64,000 bases of DNA from Cercis canadensis (taxonomy: Eukaryota > Streptophyta > Magnoliopsida > Fabales > Fabaceae): contig QAOA01002417.1 of NCBI GenBank assembly GCA_003255065.1, forward strand, positions 1,931,705-1,995,704, read 5' to 3'. The translations under genes and the position numbers were made by a program. Position 1 is the stretch's first letter. Each line of letters starts with the position of its first letter. Positions 38,127 to 49,131 of this stretch are shown piece by piece. The notes under the pieces were generated by a model that did not search any database, was not told the DNA's origin, and worked only from the letters and a program-made list of their open reading frames with translations.

Positions 38127-40096
38127 TGGGTTTTTGGGTCCATGGTGAAGACCCTCGTACTATTTGATCAAAAGGCAAGGATTTTATATGTGTTTGAAAC
38201 ATGAGGGGCATGCTTGGTTCGTATAAACCAGAGGAATGGTTAATTGGGGTGGACGGTGCGTGCTGGACGGACGGGATTGGGTCAACGTGGCAATGATACG
38301 AAAGCTAATTGATTGGTTGAATAAAGTTTGATTGAGAAATAAGAATTTTCACAATAATTTGTATGGAAAAAAATTGACTATTAACAGTGATTTGAAAAGA
38401 ATAAATTAGTCGTTAAATACTTTTTAATATCATTTTAATGTGTAAAAATTAAATGAATCCATCAATTTAGTCTTACTTATTGAGGTATCATTATAGAAAG
38501 TTTACGGAACTTCCATGTTAAATATGTAATGTGACTGTCAATTGCAGATGTAACGTCTGAGTTAATTGAGGAAGTAAAACTGCATCATTTTAAGAAGGTT
38601 TCATTTAAAGAGTAACGGTAAAAACGACTTGGGCAGATACCGTTTTGTGACTTTGTTAATTTTGTTTTTTTTTTTTTTATGACAAGAAGCATAATAGATC
38701 CAACCCAGTTGTAAGAGTTGGATAATGGGTCGAAATATATCCGGGCCATTGACAGATAATGGATAATGGATAATGGTGACAGTAGACAGCCAGCCAGGTC
38801 AGGTGAGTGAAATCCGAAGCATTATATTTTGGACAAGGAGGTTGTTCAAACCCTTTCTGCGGCAAAATATAGCAATCGAAATTGCCCTCTATTTGCATTT
38901 GCAAACCCTATGACCGTGTCCAAGAAGCGAAACCATCGTTATTCTGAACCTGAAAGTAGCAAACCAGTAGAATGGCAACCCCCACCGCATGAACCCACCG
39001 CATGAGACAGCACAAGAGGAGCAAACCCCCCAAGAAACAATGGACGAACAACCCTAATGCTGGTCTAACCCAGGAGCAAGAGCCCCATCCACCTGAAAGC
39101 ATGGCTGTAGATGATGATACTGAGGAAGAAGAAGCGCGGGAACAAGAAGTTGTCGATGAAGAAGAAATCGAAGAGCAGGTCGAAACTGCACTAGTTTATC
39201 ATTGATAGGTCCCAGTATGAATTGTTTTCTCTTACGGTGAGAATAGTACCACAGTTTGAATGCAATAATAGTTAACTTGCATTGACAAAACCATTGGCTG
39301 CTTGAAATAAGGAAAGTCACGTACAAATAAACCAAAATAAAGAGAAACTAACCACTAAGTAGTAAAACAGAGCGTATGACAACAGGTAACAAGCAAAACA
39401 GTGCATAGCAAAGGAAGTGAAAAGGGTACAGAGAAAGAACCCAAATGTATTTGGACATGCAGTTCATGAAAGTTGCCTAAGCCAATAAATTTGTTGTTGG
39501 TAAGAGGGAGAACGTGGAGGGCGGTTGCATGCATGGGGAAAATTAAGGGTAAAGGGTACACGTAAACTGAGTCAACTCGGTGAAGGGGCACATGTAACTC
39601 ACGATGAGTCAACTGAGTGATGAAGATAATGGGTTTTTCCGCATGCACTCCACGTGAAAACATAACTCATTCCTGGGCGAAAGAGTTGGAACCTGTTACT
39701 GTTCGTGTTCAACAAGGTTGCTGAAGAATATGTGAAGTACTTATTTCAATTAAATAAGTGCAGGTGCAGTGTTGGCATTAGCTGTTAGTTTAGTGTTTCT
39801 TAGGATATGAGCTGAGAAGTAGGAGTAGTTGTTATATTTGTTTTGTATTTAAACTGTTGAAGAGTTATCAGTAAAGGAAGCTTATTTCCAATCAAACACG
39901 TCTGTGGTATATTCTCACCCTAAGAACTGACTTAAGTCATCAAAATATCAATGCAACTGTGAGTGGGACCTATTATGACCCACCTAGTGCATATACCTCT
40001 TGATGCAGTGAATCATGAATAAGCAGTTAGTTGGTTTCCAATTTTGTAGCAGTGAATCATTTTAAGTGGAATATTGTTTATTACTATTGTTTTGTA
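38127..40096 (+). repeat. Direct duplication, unit 1 (about 1.97 kb)
   Basis: Begins TGGGTTTTTGGGTCCATGGT and matches 40,098-42,029 along its full length. Differences are small: scattered substitutions, a few short indels such as the AACCCACCGCATG insertion near 38,990, and a different number of GATAATG repeats near 38,756. A single N (40,097) separates the two units. Confidence 0.9.
39002..39205 (+). pseudogene. Acidic protein ORF, copy 1 (probably broken)
   Basis: A 67-codon frame ends in a strongly acidic tail (AVDDDTEEEEAREQEVVDEE, then EIEEQVETALVYH). A neighbouring frame upstream also looks coding (MTVSKKRNH, then SSKPVEWQPPPHE) but is out of register here because of a 13-base insertion relative to copy 2. 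It resembles the acidic end of a small nuclear protein. I do not recognise the family. Confidence 0.3.
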
Positions 40097-40097
40097 N

Positions 40098-42029
40098 TGG
40101 GTTTTTGGGTCCATGGTGAAGACCCTCGTACTATTTGATCAAAAGGCAAGGATTTTATATGTGTTTGAAACATGAGGGGCAGGCTTGGTTCGTATAAACC
40201 AGAGGAGTGGTTAATTGGGGTGGACGGTGCGTGCTGGACGGACGGGATTGGGTCAACGTGGCAATGATAGGAAAGCTAATTGATTGGTTGAATAAAGTTT
40301 GATTGAGAAATAAGATTTTTCAGAATAATTTGTATGGAAAAAAATTGACTATTAATAAATTAGTCGTTAAATACTTTTTAATATCATTTTAATGTGTAAA
40401 AATTAAATGAATCCATCAATTTAGTCTTACTTAGTGAGGTATCATTATAGAAAGTTTACGGAACTTCCACGTTAAATATGTAATGTGACTATCAATTGCA
40501 GATGTAACGTCTGAGTTAATTGAGGAAGTAAAACTGCATCATTTTAAGAAGGTTTCATTTAAAGAGTAACGGTAAAAACGACTTGGGCAGATACCGTTTC
40601 GTGACTTTGTTAATTTTGTTTTCTTTTTATGACAAGAAGCATAATAGATCCGACCCAGTTGTAAGAGTTGGATAATGGGTCGAAATGGATCCGGCCCATT
40701 GACAGATAGTCGCACCCAATGGTGACAGTAGACAGGCAGCCAGGTCAGGTGAGTGAAATCCGAAGCATTATATTTTGGACAAGGAGGTTGTTCAAACCTT
40801 TTCTGCGGCAAAATATAGCAATCGAAATTCCCCTGGGTTTGCATTTGCAAACCCTATGACCGTGTCCAAGAAGCGAAACCATGGTTCTTCTCAACCTGAA
40901 AGTAGCAAACCAGTAGAATGGCAACCCCCACCGCATGAGACAGCACAAGGGGAGCAAACCCCCCAAGAAAGAGTGGACGAACAACCCTAATGCTGGTCTA
41001 ACCCACGAGCAAGAGCCCCATCCACCTGAAAGCATGGCTGTAGATGATGATACTGAGGAAGAAGAAGCGCGGGAACAAGAAGTTGTCGATGAAGAAGAAA
41101 TCGAAGAGCAGGTCGAAACTGCACTAGTTTATCATTGATAGGTCCCAGTATGAATTGTTTTCTCTTACGGTGAGAAAAGTACCACAGTTTGAATGCAATA
41201 ATAGTTAACTTGCATTAACAAAACCATTGGCTGCTTGAAATAAGGAAAGTCACGTACAAATAAACCAAAATAAAGAGAAACTAACCACTAAGTAGTAAAA
41301 CAGAGCGTATGACAACAGGTAACAAGTAAAACAGTGCATAGCAAAGGAAGTGAAAAGGGTACAGAGAAAGAAGCCAAATGTATTTGGACATGCAGTTCAT
41401 GAAAGTTGACTAAGCTAATAAATTTGTTGTTGGTAAGAGGGAGAACGTGGAGGGCGGTTGCATGCATGGGGAAAATTAAGGGTAAAGGGTACACGTGAAC
41501 TGAGTCAACTCGGTGAAGGGGCACATGTAACTCACGATGAGTCAACTGAGTGATGAAGATAATGGGTTTTTCCGCATGCACTCCACGTGAAAACATAACT
41601 CATTCCTGGGCGAAAGAGTTGGAACCTGTTACTGTTCGTGTTCAACAAGGTTGCTGAAGAATAGGTGAAGTACTTATTTGAATTAAATAAGTGCAGGTGC
41701 AGTGTTGGCATTAGCTGTTAGTTTAGTGTTTCTTAGGATATGAGCTGAGAAGTAGGAGTAGTTGTTATATTTGTTTTGTATTTAAACTGTTGAAGAGTTA
41801 TCAGTAAAGGAAGCTTATTTCCAATCAAACACGTCTGTGGTATATTCTCACCCTAAGAACTGACTTAAGTCATCAAAATATCAGTGCAACTGTGAGTGGG
41901 ACCTATTATGACCCACCTAGTGCATATACGTCTTGATGCAGTGAATCATGAAGAAGAAGTTAGGTGGTTTCCAATTTTGTAGCAGTGAATCATTTTAAGT
42001 GGAATATTGTTTATTACTATTGTTTTGTA
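40098..42029 (+). repeat. Direct duplication, unit 2 (about 1.93 kb)
   Basis: Near-identical to 38,127-40,096 and starting immediately after the N. Either a true tandem duplication or two alleles kept by the assembler. Confidence 0.9.
40856..41138 (+). pseudogene. Acidic protein ORF, copy 2 (possible frameshift)
   Basis: One frame from ATG 40,856 reads MTVSKKRNHGSSQPESSKP and ends at a TAA at 40,988-40,990. The overlapping frame from 40,935 continues to the same acidic tail as copy 1, ending ETALVYH. The pattern suggests one protein split by a frameshift, or an unseen intron. Function unknown. Confidence 0.3.
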
Positions 42030-42258
42030 CGGAATCATCTGAACTTGAGCTGCTTCATATAATTCAATGTTACATTTTGATTTCCGTATTTGGCTTAACT
42101 GAAATTATATGTAGAAGCAAGTGATGAAAACCTATATTCGAAGGGAGAAAAAAAATTGTAGTTGGAATGCAATTAATCGAGTTGAAGGAAAAAACAATGG
42201 ACTTAAAGCATATGAATGCCAGCATAGGGTATTATAAGTGTAAACTGAAGGTGTCTTG

Positions 42259-42325
42259 CTTCAATCCCCCCTTAAGTGATGTAGGATTCTCCCCCCTTAA
42301 GTGATGTAGGATTCTCCCCCCTTTT
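42259..42325. repeat. Short tandem repeat, 26-bp unit
   Basis: Two full copies and a partial copy of a unit containing TTAAGTGATGTAGGATTCTC followed by a C run. Confidence 0.8.
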
Positions 42326-42430
42326 TATGAATATTGTTAAGAAAATCCAGGGTTCAGGTATGCTATGGGGGTGGTGATGCCCGAAAACTGGAGTCGTGAC
42401 GCCCACTGCTGTAAGTGGAGGAAGTCATAG

Positions 42431-42454
42431 GATAATTGTCATAGGACAATTATC
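42431..42454. other. Perfect 10-bp hairpin
   Basis: GATAATTGTC and GACAATTATC flank a 4-base loop (ATAG). It lies about 140 bases downstream of the minus-strand B3 gene's stop codon. Role unknown. Confidence 0.6.
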
Positions 42455-42596
42455 AATGTTTCAGTGAATAATATACGATTGCAATAAGACTTGGAAATTT
42501 AGACAGCTTTATTAATGCATAATATAGATACAATTAGTACATAAAGATAAACTAATTTAACGGAACTATTAAAAAGAAAATTAATAAATAATAGAC

Positions 42597-43252
42597 TTAA
42601 ATCAAATCTTCTCCGTCATGCCTGAAAATTGAAATGTTTATTTTTTTTTTGTTACTAGTGTTTACCTGGACGATAAGATCTCCATTGTGAGGGTGAGCTT
42701 CGGGAAGATCTTGAATATTAGGTTTTTGCTCCCACATTTGCTCATCATTTTCGCGTTGTAGCGCAGTGTAGTCAAATAAAATGCCAGATGAATCATAAAT
42801 TTTAAAGATGAAAGTTGAGTTATATATATAGGTAAATGTTACCGAGGCACCATGATGAATATTATAGTGTGTCTTAATTTTGTCCCACCCTCGACTTAAA
42901 TAAAAACGATTATCTGGGTTTTTTAACACTTTTACAATCCATTCTGATCCTACAGGGTCTATTAATTTAGCTTCCGGACCAAGTTCATGAGCCCATCTCG
43001 TTAGAAATTGTTGAGGTAACTCCTAAAAAAATAAAATTTTCCAATATTCATATAATTAGTAATTGAACGAGGAAAAGTTCATGTAAAATAACATGACAAT
43101 TATATAAAAATAAAGTTTAATAATGACATTTTACTTACCACTCTGTTAGGAATGATATGTCGTAGATTTGACGGACCCAATATTGGTATATTAAACTCTT
43201 TAGTAAAGAGTTCAATATTTATTGCACCTGCCCTTCTTGATGATGAAGCCAT
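42597..43252 (-). CDS. B3-domain DNA-binding protein carried by the giant element
   Basis: Two exons, 43,252-43,139 and 43,022-42,597, join in phase 0 (donor GTGGTAAGT, acceptor TTTTTAG) to give 179 residues. Exon 1 starts MASSSRRAGAINIELF. Exon 2 reads ELPQQFLTRWAHELGPEAKL, then SEWIVKVLK, FYLSRGWDKI and HHGASVTFTYIYNSTFIFKI, the order of strands and helices of a plant B3 domain of the REM type. A single B3 domain fills most of the protein. B3 proteins bind DNA in the nucleus. Carriage inside a MULE and opposite orientation to the transposase suggest an element-encoded regulator, or a captured host gene. A possible donor after DLIVQ could extend the gene with another exon; I chose the uninterrupted reading to the TAA. 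Confidence 0.75.
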
Positions 43253-46200
43253 TGTAAATTGATAGAGTAGAATTGTCAAAATATACTGTTTAGAATGAGT
43301 TGAAGGGGCAAATGCTTGTGAGTATCTTAAGGTGGCTCTTGTTTGGAAGGTTGCGTTGCGTGGGTTTTAGAGTGAATATATAGGAGGGGGAGAGCTTGTT
43401 AAATTATGTTTTGTGAATGTCATTACAAGTGATGTAGTTCTTCCCTAGTAGCTGGTTGGGACGTTAGGTGTGAAACCGTATCCATATAGGATATGATTCT
43501 CACCACCACCCAGCCCAAACCAACTCATTATCTCCCCTGTCTTTGAAATGTCACTTCCATTGGCTGTTGTGAGATTCCCGTATTGACGCCCAGTACCTAT
43601 TGTATGGAGGAGGGAAGTTGGTTAATCATTTTCAACATTTTCTGTACTGTTAAACTCTTTGATAATATATATGGAACATCCAATGGATTGTGAAGAAATA
43701 GGACACATCATCTTCCCACCAAACTATGTTTCTGTCATTGTTAATTAATAAGTCAATTAACAAATTGATTAACTGTTGCAAAATCAAGTGGAATAAGTTA
43801 TAGGGAAAATGCCCAATAACGGGTTAATTACGCATGCATTTTGAAATTATTGTTAATTAATTTAACTTTTTTGGTGCCACCATATTTAACATAACTTGTT
43901 TGGGTTTATAGAACATTGAACTCCACCATACATAATACGTATAAGATTTGACCAAATCTATATTTTAACTAAACCTAACTTTTTGACCGTTTGACCCATT
44001 TTAATTTCAATTATGTTAAGGTATTTTATGAATTTACATAGTAAACAAGTAATATAGGAAAATTAAGTAACTTTCTTGATTGGAAGTTTCTTCTATGTGC
44101 TTGCTTTATTAAGAAAAATAAATTACAAATATTGTACTTTTCTTGAATGGAGTAGATGATATTTTGTCCATCAACTGACCACTGCATGTGAGGTTGAGAT
44201 GTGACATGTCAGAAAGCATATCAATTTGCAGACCGAAGTGGATCATACATGTACTTGCTTTATTTGGACCAACTATGAAGGACTCATACCAATACATCTT
44301 GTGCATATATGCAAGAAAAGAGACCATATGAGACAAATTAAGAAGTTAACAATGTATATAAGGCAGCTAACTTTGAGAAAAACAAGTTAACAATATATAT
44401 ATAAGTCTGTTAATCAAAGTAGTATAAAAATAAACCAAATGGTATAAACCCTTTTACTAATTAATTAAGTCAAACGGAAACCCTTTTACTCATCTTTGCA
44501 CCCATTTCCAAGTTTTATGATTCCAGTTTTGTAGTCAATTTATTTTTTCTTAAATGATGATTATATTCTCTGTCCACGTGATATGGAAGATGCATATCTA
44601 GGGTTGGGATGGGCAGGCATAGGGTAACATAGAAGTACTCAACCTAAAAAGATGTTGTCTTGTCTATCTGACATAAACTATTGAGTTTTCTACTCACAAG
44701 ACAGCAACTGAGAGACCCAGCAGTGTTTGAGTGGCGTGCTGTACGCAGAACACAGCAATTGAGGGAGAGAGACAGCTATTGAGTGGTGGTGAGACCTTAA
44801 GAGGTCATTTTAGAAAAATAAAAAGTGTGAGTTGGGTCAGAGTGGGTTATTGTTTTCTCCTGAAATTGTAGGATGTTAGTGAGATTTGTTGGTTTATGAC
44901 ACTGTTCTTATCTTCTAATAACTTCTAATAATGGTTTCATTAAATTATTTCAATAGTAAAAAAATAAAGGGAAAATGTAGGTGAATGTCTTTGAATGTTA
45001 TTAATACCTTTCATAAAAATTAAGTAAATGCAAAAAATTTAGTCTTATTCTTTTTCTAGCTATTGACTCTGTCATTTATGAAGCATACTTGTAATTGCCA
45101 AGTTTCCAGATTCTTTACTTTGTTATTAATTTAATTTGTGGTTTTGTTGTATTTAGTTTACAGTTAGTGAAAAAGGTGCAATTTTAAAAAATATATTGAG
45201 AGGAAAAAGGTGCAAAGATAGTGCACCCCACGTGAAGAATCAAGTAGCAAGAGTACGGTTTACGTGTTCAGTCCTCACCAAATGGAATAGCAATATTCTG
45301 AAAGTACTCCCCCTTTATGACAGGGACGGAAATGTTGTTCCCACATGTGGTGTGATGGAAATATTAGTAATTGAATTTCCATTTCGGCCAGCTGTACAAT
45401 AAATATGGACATTCTCATCAATAATTAATTAAGTAATGGAAAATTATGTTAATACCCAATTATGTTAATTAAAAAATAACGGTGTTTGAAAATATTTTGT
45501 TAATGAACAATTAAAGTAAGAGGGAGTGAACTAATTTCAAAGTGTATTGCATGGTAGACTAATTGCTGTAATTTTTTATTACTCCTTAAAAAAAATGCGA
45601 CCTTAATCAGTTAAATTGAAAATGATAGAATAAAAAAAATAAGTTTCTCGAAATATGAAGTGTACAAATATAATGTAGCAAGATGATTATACAACCAACA
45701 TGCTTCTCGTAAGAAGTATATAATGGTTCACCATGGCTATACCCCACTTCAATACACAATAGTTGAACTTAAATTAATATCAATAATATTTAATTATTGA
45801 TTAGTCATTAGTGATTTGGAGTAAGACATAATTGTGCAGTAGTCATTGGAGCAAGTTTTACTTAAGCTTTAATTACGATTTTTTATAAAATTATTTACTC
45901 ATATTAACTATAGATCATTAGTGGATGGATAAGTGATAGAGAATGTAAACATAATAGTGCACTGGTGAAGTAGTCATTAGATGGAATGTAGCATTGCTTA
46001 AAACTTCAACTAGGGGAAATGAATTAACATTAAATATGTATCTTAGTACATATATGATTAGTAATTTTTTTTTTGGTTACTTATATTAAGATGGACAAGA
46101 TATCTGAATTGCATAGTGTACTAATTAATGATAGAACATATGACATAGAAGTGAAGTAGTTATTATATGTAATATAAATTTGCTTAAGCTTTGGATAGGG

Positions 46201-46965
46201 TTAAGGATTTAATCCATTGCCATATCAGAATAGATATGCTTCATTGACTAATTTTTTTATATGTACCTTGAATAAATGGGCACAAATTTTTTGAATTAAT
46301 TAGTGAATGACATAGTAATAAGGACTAACACATAGTACTATATTAGTCATTTGGATGTAGTGTAGCATTTATATATTCAAGTGACTATATATATATATAT
46401 ATGTGACACAAATTACCATTGTTTTTTACATGAACTCAGTAATTAAGATCTTTATTTTAAATTGAATGTGAATTTCATAATAACAATGATGGTTATGAAT
46501 AATACATCATATTAAATTAATGTCTTCTTATTACATTAGGTCTATTACTAATGGATTATATCATAAATGAAATGTGATGCTGATAATAATAACAAAGTTA
46601 TAAATTGTTAATCATTGTGACTTAAGATATACATGCCAGTAATTAATAATTTATTCTTAATTACAATGTAACTTTTATAAAATAAAAAATAGCCTGAAAA
46701 ATGCCTAATTGATACATAAACTTGCAATGTAACACATTTGATAGTTCCCCTTAAATGTTGATTTATTTATTTATTATCTGGGGTTAATGCATAATTTAAT
46801 AAAAAGACTAGGTTACATTGCTACATTCCTTAAAATCGGTTCTTTAGGTATCGCTAATCACAATGTGGACTATCAAATAAAAATCGAACATTCCATCAAC
46901 AGACTTCGGAGATGTAACATAAATAAAGTACATAATTGGGTTAATAAACTGTACATGGTTTTGAA
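43253..46965. other. Long AT-rich stretch inside the giant element
   Basis: The first few hundred bases should contain the promoter of the B3 gene. A 68-codon frame at 45,196-45,402 (plus) reads like part of a protein (TKWNSNILKVLPLYDRDGNV) but I cannot assign it. (AT)n runs occur near 44,395 and 46,387. Nothing else is supported. Confidence 0.5.
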
Positions 46966-47468
46966 CTACATGAAAAACCTACTCACAAACATTGCTAACA
47001 TTGTCAAAAAGAAACCAATAATTATTCCCTCCAGAAGTCTATCCCCACCATTGTTAGCATTGGCAAGAAAATGTTGTTCTGCATTAAAGATTGGTTGTTC
47101 TTGTACTGGTCCATCAAGGCTAACAAATTCCATCTGAGGTTGGGGATGGCCTATGGCCATTGGGTNAATTCCATCTGAGGTTGGGGATGCCCTATGGCCA
47201 TTGGGTGAGTAGCGTTTGTTGCCATTTGTGGTTGAGGTCCAGCCGCTACTGCAGGGGGGTCCTCCCCACGTGCTGGTGGTTGCTGCCAACGTGGCCCATA
47301 AAGTGCCCAAGCAGCTTCAGCCTCCTCCCTACTCTTGAAAGCTTGGTACGAGGCACCACTGAAACTATTAACTTGCAAGTGTGCCTCTCCCCAACTGTGA
47401 AAAATTCCTGGTTCTCTACCTGAAAACACAACATAAAATGTTTGCTTCCCTCTGCGCATTGCCCTCAA
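46966..47468 (-). CDS. RNase H1 N-domain protein with C-terminal membrane segment, split at an N
   Basis: From 47,468 the minus strand reads MRAMRRGKQTFYVVFSGREP and then HSWGEAHLQVNSFSGASYQA and FKSREEAEAAW. This is the small nucleic-acid-binding domain found at the N-terminus of RNase H1 and shared with the caulimovirus VI domain. A proline/glutamine-rich linker follows, then a second frame to 46,966 ending in a hydrophobic segment, LLEGIIIGFFLTMLAMFV, near the C-terminus. The frames change at the N at 47,166, which sits between two 40-bp copies both reading HPMAIGHPQPQME. The extra 41 bases account exactly for the frame change, so the break is probably an assembly artefact. No RNase H catalytic domain is present. 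Similar domain-plus-membrane proteins exist in plants without known function. Confidence 0.6.
47126..47206. repeat. 40-bp direct duplication joined by N (probable assembly artefact)
   Basis: Copy 1 is 47,126-47,165 and copy 2 is 47,167-47,206, one mismatch (GGATGGCC versus GGATGCCC), separated only by the N. Confidence 0.9.
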
Positions 47469-47576
47469 TATGAGCCTTACTTATGAAAACTAGTGTAAGT
47501 GCACCGGAGAGGTTCTAAGTGAAGGAAAACCAATTTTATAGAAGAGTAATAAAGTTGTGGTGGGGTCCACTTGTAC

Positions 47577-47888
47577 TTAATAAGTTATAAAATCATAATA
47601 TATGTAGTTATTGGATGTTGTCCAAGTGTTGGTTTTATTTTGTTTTGGTTGCCAAACGACCCTAAAACCCAACAAGAAAAACGCCCATAACACTACAAAG
47701 GGATTAATCTGGCCATCCAGACACCCATCAACAACCTGAAACAGAAACTCTCTAATAACAAGTGGAGGGTGAAAATACTTCACAACACAGAAAGAAAGCT
47801 CCTGCCCCTGCCTAGCTAGAGCATCCCCACACTTATTGCTCTCCCTAAACACATGCTTCATATGAAGAGCCCAATGACGAATCTGCAT
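47577..47888 (-). pseudogene. RNase H-like remnant of a non-LTR retrotransposon
   Basis: The frame reads RHWALHMKHVFRESNKCGDA followed by LARQGQELS. This matches the end of the RNase H-like domain commonly found at the C-terminus of plant LINE ORF2 proteins (a VxRxxNxxAD-type motif, here VFRESNKCGDALA). An in-frame stop lies just upstream of the start, and no reverse transcriptase precedes it, so it is a fragment. It could also be a captured host RNase H-like sequence. Confidence 0.5.
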
Positions 47889-48299
47889 GTGACCAACTTA
47901 TTGACCTAAGTTGTAACAAGGATGGTTACTGGTCTGTTTTAGTGTGGTTAATTTGATTTGCACGTGGGTTTGGTTATTTAAAGAAGCCAATGCTTTTGTT
48001 GTTAATGGAAGTTAACTATTCTTGCATTCGAATTGTGGTAGTTTTCTCACCCAAAGAGAAAATAATTTATCTTGCCATTACACTCTGTAAAAGCCTGACG
48101 GAGAATTCTCTGACCTTCACCAACATGTGCTGCATGAACAGAATGTGGACTGCAAAAGCTGTTCCCTAAGGTCAAACAAGTATGGAAAAGAAGGCCAACA
48201 AATATAGGGATTCAAAGGAGTAGTTGGGTAGTAAGCTAACTATGTAGATATGTAATTATCTGCATGTATCAGTGGCCATCATGCAAGAAACCAGCAACC

Positions 48300-48600
48300 T
48301 CGAGTTGACTCAGTACAACTGAGTCACATATGCCCCAAAACCATCAACAATGCATGTACCCCAAGTTAACTCAGTCCAGCTGAGTCACATCTGACCAAGA
48401 TCATCAACAATGCATGAAACCCGAGTTAACTCCGTCCAACTGAGTTACCTATGCCCAAAACCAGCAACAATGCATGTACCCCGAGTTCACTGAGTCCAGC
48501 TCCATGAAACAGGAGTTGACTCAGTATAGCTGCATATAGCCCTAGTTTAGTTAGTCCAGCTGCATGTACCCCGAGTTGACTCAGTCCAGTTGCATGTACC
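48300..48600 (+). repeat. Array of GAGTTGACTCAGT motifs, 60/30-bp period
   Basis: Seven related copies start near 48,302, 48,363, 48,423, 48,483, 48,513, 48,543 and 48,573, first spaced about 60 bases and then 30. Copies share GAGTTGACTCAGTCCAGCTG-like sequence and many are followed by GCATGTACC. In the first copy TGACTCAG (48,306-48,313) and CTGAGTCA (48,319-48,326) form an 8-bp inverted repeat around TACAA. The same 13-15-mer recurs elsewhere in the giant element. Confidence 0.85.
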
Positions 48601-49131
48601 AGCTTTCTTTGTCATATAATCGGGTTTGATAGAGGAGGAGGTAGTTTAGGCATGATCTTGGTATCTATGTCTATTAATTTTAGGAATAGTGTTAGGAGTA
48701 ATAGTAGGAGGATTTTGGGGAGTAGTTGTACAAGGTAGAAGTCATGTCTCTGATTTTGTTTAAGTTGACAATAAAATAGGGCCACCAACAGAGTATTCTA
48801 ACATAGAAGTGGTGATTTCTTATAAATTAGATTATATGTAAATTACATATTAGCCTAAACTAGCATATTAGGTTATCACATATTTTGTTTTAAACTAAAC
48901 GACTCCAAATATTTCTACTTATGGTTGGTATTCTAGGCAACATTTGCCTACAATATGAGAGGACTCATATGGGTCAAACACGTCCACAATGGACATTAAG
49001 GTTTAGTGCATGTAACCTTAACAAAACCACATCCATGTTATCGTCTCCTTCACCCTAAACAATAGCCTAATGGAAAGTTATGATATTACTCCTTAAAACA
49101 GTTTCTAATTTTATGTCCAACCATTTGATTG
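48601..49131. other. Upstream region of the Ulp1-like gene
   Basis: Non-coding; probably contains the promoter of the plus-strand protease gene. Sequence homologous to the copy at the right edge of the window starts at 49,132. Confidence 0.5.

Noticed and set aside
39355..39663. Minus-strand 102-codon frame, repeated at 41,288-41,596.
   Set aside because: Its duplication is explained by the 1.95-kb repeat; the frame has no recognisable domain and opposes no splice or promoter signals.
46966..47468. The RNase H1 N-domain is related to a domain of caulimovirus proteins, so an endogenous pararetrovirus was considered.
   Set aside because: No movement-protein, coat, protease or reverse-transcriptase sequence is nearby, and the same domain is widespread in plant and fungal RNase H proteins.
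48300..48600. Regularly spaced repeats considered as a CRISPR-like array.
   Set aside because: Repeats are diverged, spacers are themselves related, and the setting is plant nuclear DNA; it is a minisatellite.
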